64,000 nucleotides of DNA. It comes from Sinohyriopsis cumingii (taxonomy: Eukaryota; Mollusca; Bivalvia; Unionida; Unionidae). The stretch covers positions 109,505,214 to 109,569,213 of the forward strand of contig CM068830.1 in NCBI GenBank assembly GCA_028554795.2, given 5' to 3'. Below are positions 61,262 through 64,000 of this stretch, piece after piece. Position 1 is the stretch's first letter, and every line of letters starts with the position of its first letter. The notes under the pieces are model-generated. The model was not told where the DNA came from, did not search any database, and saw nothing but the letters and a program-made list of their open reading frames with translations. The position numbers and the translations under genes were made by a program.

Positions 61262-61278
61262 AATTTATGTATAGAGAC

Positions 61279-61941
61279 ATGAATATAATTGACTTTTCAG
61301 CGACTAAAACAAGAGAACCAGTTAAGCATGTTGCAGCGTTACCAAACTCGATCCGGATGATTATCATCGGACCATCTGGATCCGGCAAGACGCAATTGTT
61401 ACTTAATTTAATAATGAGATGGATGAAGTGGGATAAGTTGTATTTGGTTGCTCCTAGCGTGGATGATCAACGATGCTACGAGGTGTTGAAAGATTTCAAC
61501 GAGAATGCATCAGCGATCGCTAAAAAAAATGTCATCGAGTTTATTACAGATATCAATGATGTACCAGGTATCGATGATATTGATGGCGACGTTAACAATC
61601 TAGTCGTGTACGATGATGTTATGTTAGACAATCAAAAAAACCCAGCTAGGATATTTTCCAGAGGCAGGCATAAAAACACTGACGTGATATATGTCACTCA
61701 ACGATACACTCAGATTCCAAAAGTAATCAGAGACAACTGTAATATTCTTGCTGTATTCAACGGCGTTGATACACACACGCTACGAAATATTTGGCAGACA
61801 TGGTGCGGCGGTGACATGGACTTTAATGTTTTTCGAAACTTTTTTAGTCATGCTCAGTCGACCCCACATGGATTTGTAACGATAAATTTACATGACCCTC
61901 GGACACGATATCGTATCGGACTCGACCAAATATTCGGTTAA
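61279..61941 (+). CDS. Packaging ATPase (A32/FtsK-HerA type, element 3)
   Basis: Start chosen at the Met at 61279 (MNIIDFSATK), as in element 2; an upstream ATG at 61267 is also possible. About 220 residues, intact. Walker A GPSGSGKT at residues 31-38, Walker B NLVVYDDVM, sensor region DVIYVTQRYTQIPKVIRDNC. It would pump element DNA into the capsid. Ends 17 bases before the right terminal repeat. Confidence 0.93.
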   Translation: MNIIDFSATKTREPVKHVAALPNSIRMIIIGPSGSGKTQLLLNLIMRWMKWDKLYLVAPSVDDQRCYEVLKDFNENASAIAKKNVIEFITDINDVPGIDDIDGDVNNLVVYDDVMLDNQKNPARIFSRGRHKNTDVIYVTQRYTQIPKVIRDNCNILAVFNGVDTHTLRNIWQTWCGGDMDFNVFRNFFSHAQSTPHGFVTINLHDPRTRYRIGLDQIFG

Positions 61942-61958
61942 ATCGTAAATAACCACTT

Positions 61959-62220
61959 AGCAGCAGGGGGGGCGATGACATCGACGCGGTCGTCGATGTG
62001 CTTACCGGACGCTGACGACGCTGGGATCGGCGCGCAGAAGGTATTAATTAAACCAAATGACGTCCGGACAATTGTCGATTTGGCCCCTCGACGATGACAA
62101 CGACGACGACGTCGTTTTTTTTTACCAGGCGCTGACGACACCGGATCCGCTGAGTGCAGAAGGTATTAATTAAGCCAAATGACGATTCAGACAAATGTCC
62201 GATTCGCCCCCCCCTGCTGC
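61959..62220 (-). repeat. Right terminal inverted repeat of element 3
   Basis: Inverse of 47024-47294, with AGCAGCAGGGGGGG at its inner edge and CCCCCCCTGCTGC at its outer edge. Confidence 0.92.
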
Positions 62221-62226
62221 TGGTTC
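62221..62226. repeat. Right target-site duplication TGGTTC
   Basis: Perfect copy of 47018-47023. Confidence 0.75.
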
Positions 62227-62229
62227 TCT

Positions 62230-63630
62230 TTTTGGCTTTACGGCATTTCTCAGCGCCGGATAGTCTAAAAATACCTGACGACCTGTAAGACTTGTAAAGG
62301 GAAGACTCTGGTAAAAGCCTGTGGCAGACGGGAAGCCACTGACAAACTATAAGCGGATAAATCAAGATCGCGATCTTTTATTTCAGAGATGTAAAGGTTA
62401 TTTTTCGTAACTGAATAGTGTTGTACACAATCTGTACTATACTTTACATTGTTACTATTCCAAGTCGAATCCATATGGCTCATTTTACAACCATCTCTCT
62501 CTCTCTCTCATTTAATATACAATGCACTGTTGCATAATTGTTGGGATTGAGGTAGCCCGTAAATCCCCTGTAAAAAACAGAGACCCATGGGAAGCAAGTG
62601 GCAAGTTTTATCACATACCAACATTGGCCAAGGCCGAGATTTAAACCCACGCAAAGAGAGATGAGATGGCAGTTAAATGTTTTACATTGTCTACGTGCAT
62701 TTTTGCACACGTCAAATCAAAAAATTCTGTTTTATTTTGTTTAATTTTCTGACAAAAGTTTTATTTATAAGCGTCACGTGTGTGTTTATGTGCCATGCGT
62801 TGGAATTGTAACGACTGAACGGACATTTACAAATGTACTGACGAGAGAGAGAGAGACGCACGCACGTCCCCCCCCCCCCATATCTCCTTCTCTAAACAAT
62901 GCCTTCCATTTATTTCTGTATCTGAAACAAAAACCACATTATGTATAGGATACATGTAAATAAGCAGTAATATCTCGCAATTTTTCCCTGTGCCCTGATA
63001 TTTTAATCAGATAAAGAACAATTTCGTACATTTTGTAGATGTTTTCTATAACACTCCAAACCACCAGTAAACATTTACCTCGCAAGTATAAAATGTAAAC
63101 AAAAACAAGATGGAATTTTCCCACTGATCATTAAGGATTGTGATAACATACTAGTACGAACAGGTTTAATTCTTCCCTATGTGTGGTCTTCCAAGGGTAA
63201 TCACATGAGTCGGATAAACTTTGTTGTACTATCTGAACACTCGTGATTGTCGTGCCTTGTTTCAATAACACTTACATTATCTAACATGAGAGACGAGAAG
63301 AATGTATACATTATTTTTCAGTAAGCACATTACGTCATTTTCGTTCGACCAATTAAAGGGTAGTATTCAATTCAGTTCGCTTCACTTGTGTAATAAGCGT
63401 GCGAGATCATGGACTTGTGGATCTGTAGCGTGGGGAAATGATCTAGCTTCCGTTAAGGGTATACTAATAAGTTAAACTTTGTGTACGCATACAAAATCGA
63501 ATGCATGAACTAAAAATGTATTAGGCTACACGAAGTGTGGCTTGAAAGATCACCGTTGATTCTTAAATAGGTCGTTCGAGAAGATTAGTAAGTGTCCGCC
63601 GTTATACGATTATAATTTGTATTTGCAGTG
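62230..63630. other. Intergenic, no gene seen
   Basis: Host-like AT-rich sequence with a short CT microsatellite (about 62494-62510), a GA/CG-rich stretch with a C run (62842-62880), and no ORF with recognisable coding character on either strand. Confidence 0.45.
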
Positions 63631-63639
63631 TAAACAACA

Positions 63640-63970
63640 GTACAAACTCATGTGGGATTCATTAGAAGCTTGCCGCAAAAAGCAAGGATACGAACTCTTG
63701 TGGGAGTCATTGGACGTTTACCGCAAAAAGCAACGATAAGATCTCTGTGTGATTCATTAGGCTGATACCGCAAAAAGTAACGATACGATCTGTGTGTGAT
63801 TCATTTGGCTCATACCACAAAAAGTAACGATACGATCTGAGTGTGATTCATTAGACTGATACCGCAAAAAGTAACAATACGATCTCTGTGTGATTCATTA
63901 GGCTCATACCGCAAAACTTAATGATACGATCTCTGTGTGATTCTGATACCGCAAAAAGGAATCATTTAAA
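63640..63970. repeat. About 47-bp tandem repeat, seven copies
   Basis: Unit GATTCATTAGGCTGATACCG then CAAAAAGTAACGATACGATC plus TCTGTGT. The first two copies (from about 63655) are more diverged. Confidence 0.85.
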
Positions 63971-64000
63971 TTAGTCTTACAATGAGTAAAAATTCAAGCA

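Larger units (their letters stand above)
47024..62220. mobile_element. Element 3: Polinton-like element, 15.2 kb, with target duplication
   Basis: Terminal inverted repeats of 262-271 bp begin AGCAGCAGGGGGGG. Flanking hexamers TGGTTC at 47018-47023 and 62221-62226 are a perfect 6-bp target duplication, the size expected for Polinton integration. Contains integrase, packaging ATPase, PolB, capsid proteins and protease. Much better preserved than element 2. Most breaks are single-base changes in A runs, so it is either a recent arrival or partly misassembled. Confidence 0.95.

Noticed and set aside
62480-62710. Minus-strand ORF of 76 codons
   Set aside because: No domain recognised and it spans a simple repeat; it may be part of a degenerate dispersed repeat.

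Overview
The window looks like nuclear DNA of an invertebrate animal, probably marine and possibly a mollusc (inference). It is AT-rich, has no long host gene, and is full of tandem repeats, dispersed repeats and tRNA-derived SINEs. Embedded in it are three separate double-jelly-roll virus-like transposons of the Polinton/Maverick (adintovirus-like) kind, which account for nearly all recognisable coding sequence.

Element 1 (from the left window edge to about 9.6 kb, perhaps to 12.1 kb; left end outside the window) is compact and higher in GC. It carries five small unknown ORFs, a packaging ATPase, a Lys-rich core-like protein, a short basic protein with a hydrophobic tail, a Pro-rich protein, a retrovirus-type integrase with a C-terminal chromodomain, a membrane protein, a penton-like protein, a pVI-like protein, the major capsid protein, a CxxC protein and an adenain-like protease. 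Several genes are broken by one stop or frameshift. No DNA polymerase is visible in the window. Just downstream (9.8-12.05 kb) are three tandem small genes that share a promoter cassette. Each ends, 20-33 nt after its stop codon, in a stem-loop of the replication-dependent histone mRNA type, although none encodes a histone.

From 12.1 to 22.5 kb there are minisatellites, the fossil of an origin-binding-protein-like SF2 helicase (12.78-13.5 kb), several satellite-like arrays and a SINE.

Element 2 (22570-38655) and element 3 (47024-62220) are related to each other and distinct from element 1. Both have terminal inverted repeats starting AGCAGCAG. Element 3 is flanked by the 6-bp duplication TGGTTC. 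Each carries a structural module (penton-like protein, membrane protein, fibre-like protein, membrane-active domain fused to a protease, major capsid protein, pVI-like protein, a conserved RAGNNS protein). Each also carries a replication and mobility module: a small helical protein, an HNH/NUMOD endonuclease, a Cys-rich protein, a very long family B polymerase/SF1 helicase/HNH locus, an integrase without chromodomain, a zinc-ribbon plus phospholipase A2 protein, and a packaging ATPase. The structural module lies in opposite orientation in the two elements, while the other module keeps its orientation. Element 2 is much more decayed: many stops, a truncated capsid gene, and an insertion containing a SINE.

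Between and beyond the elements (38.7-47.0 kb and 62.2-64 kb) the DNA is repeats, a large microsatellite, a second SINE, and one possible tiny two-exon host gene with a TATA box near 43.7 kb.
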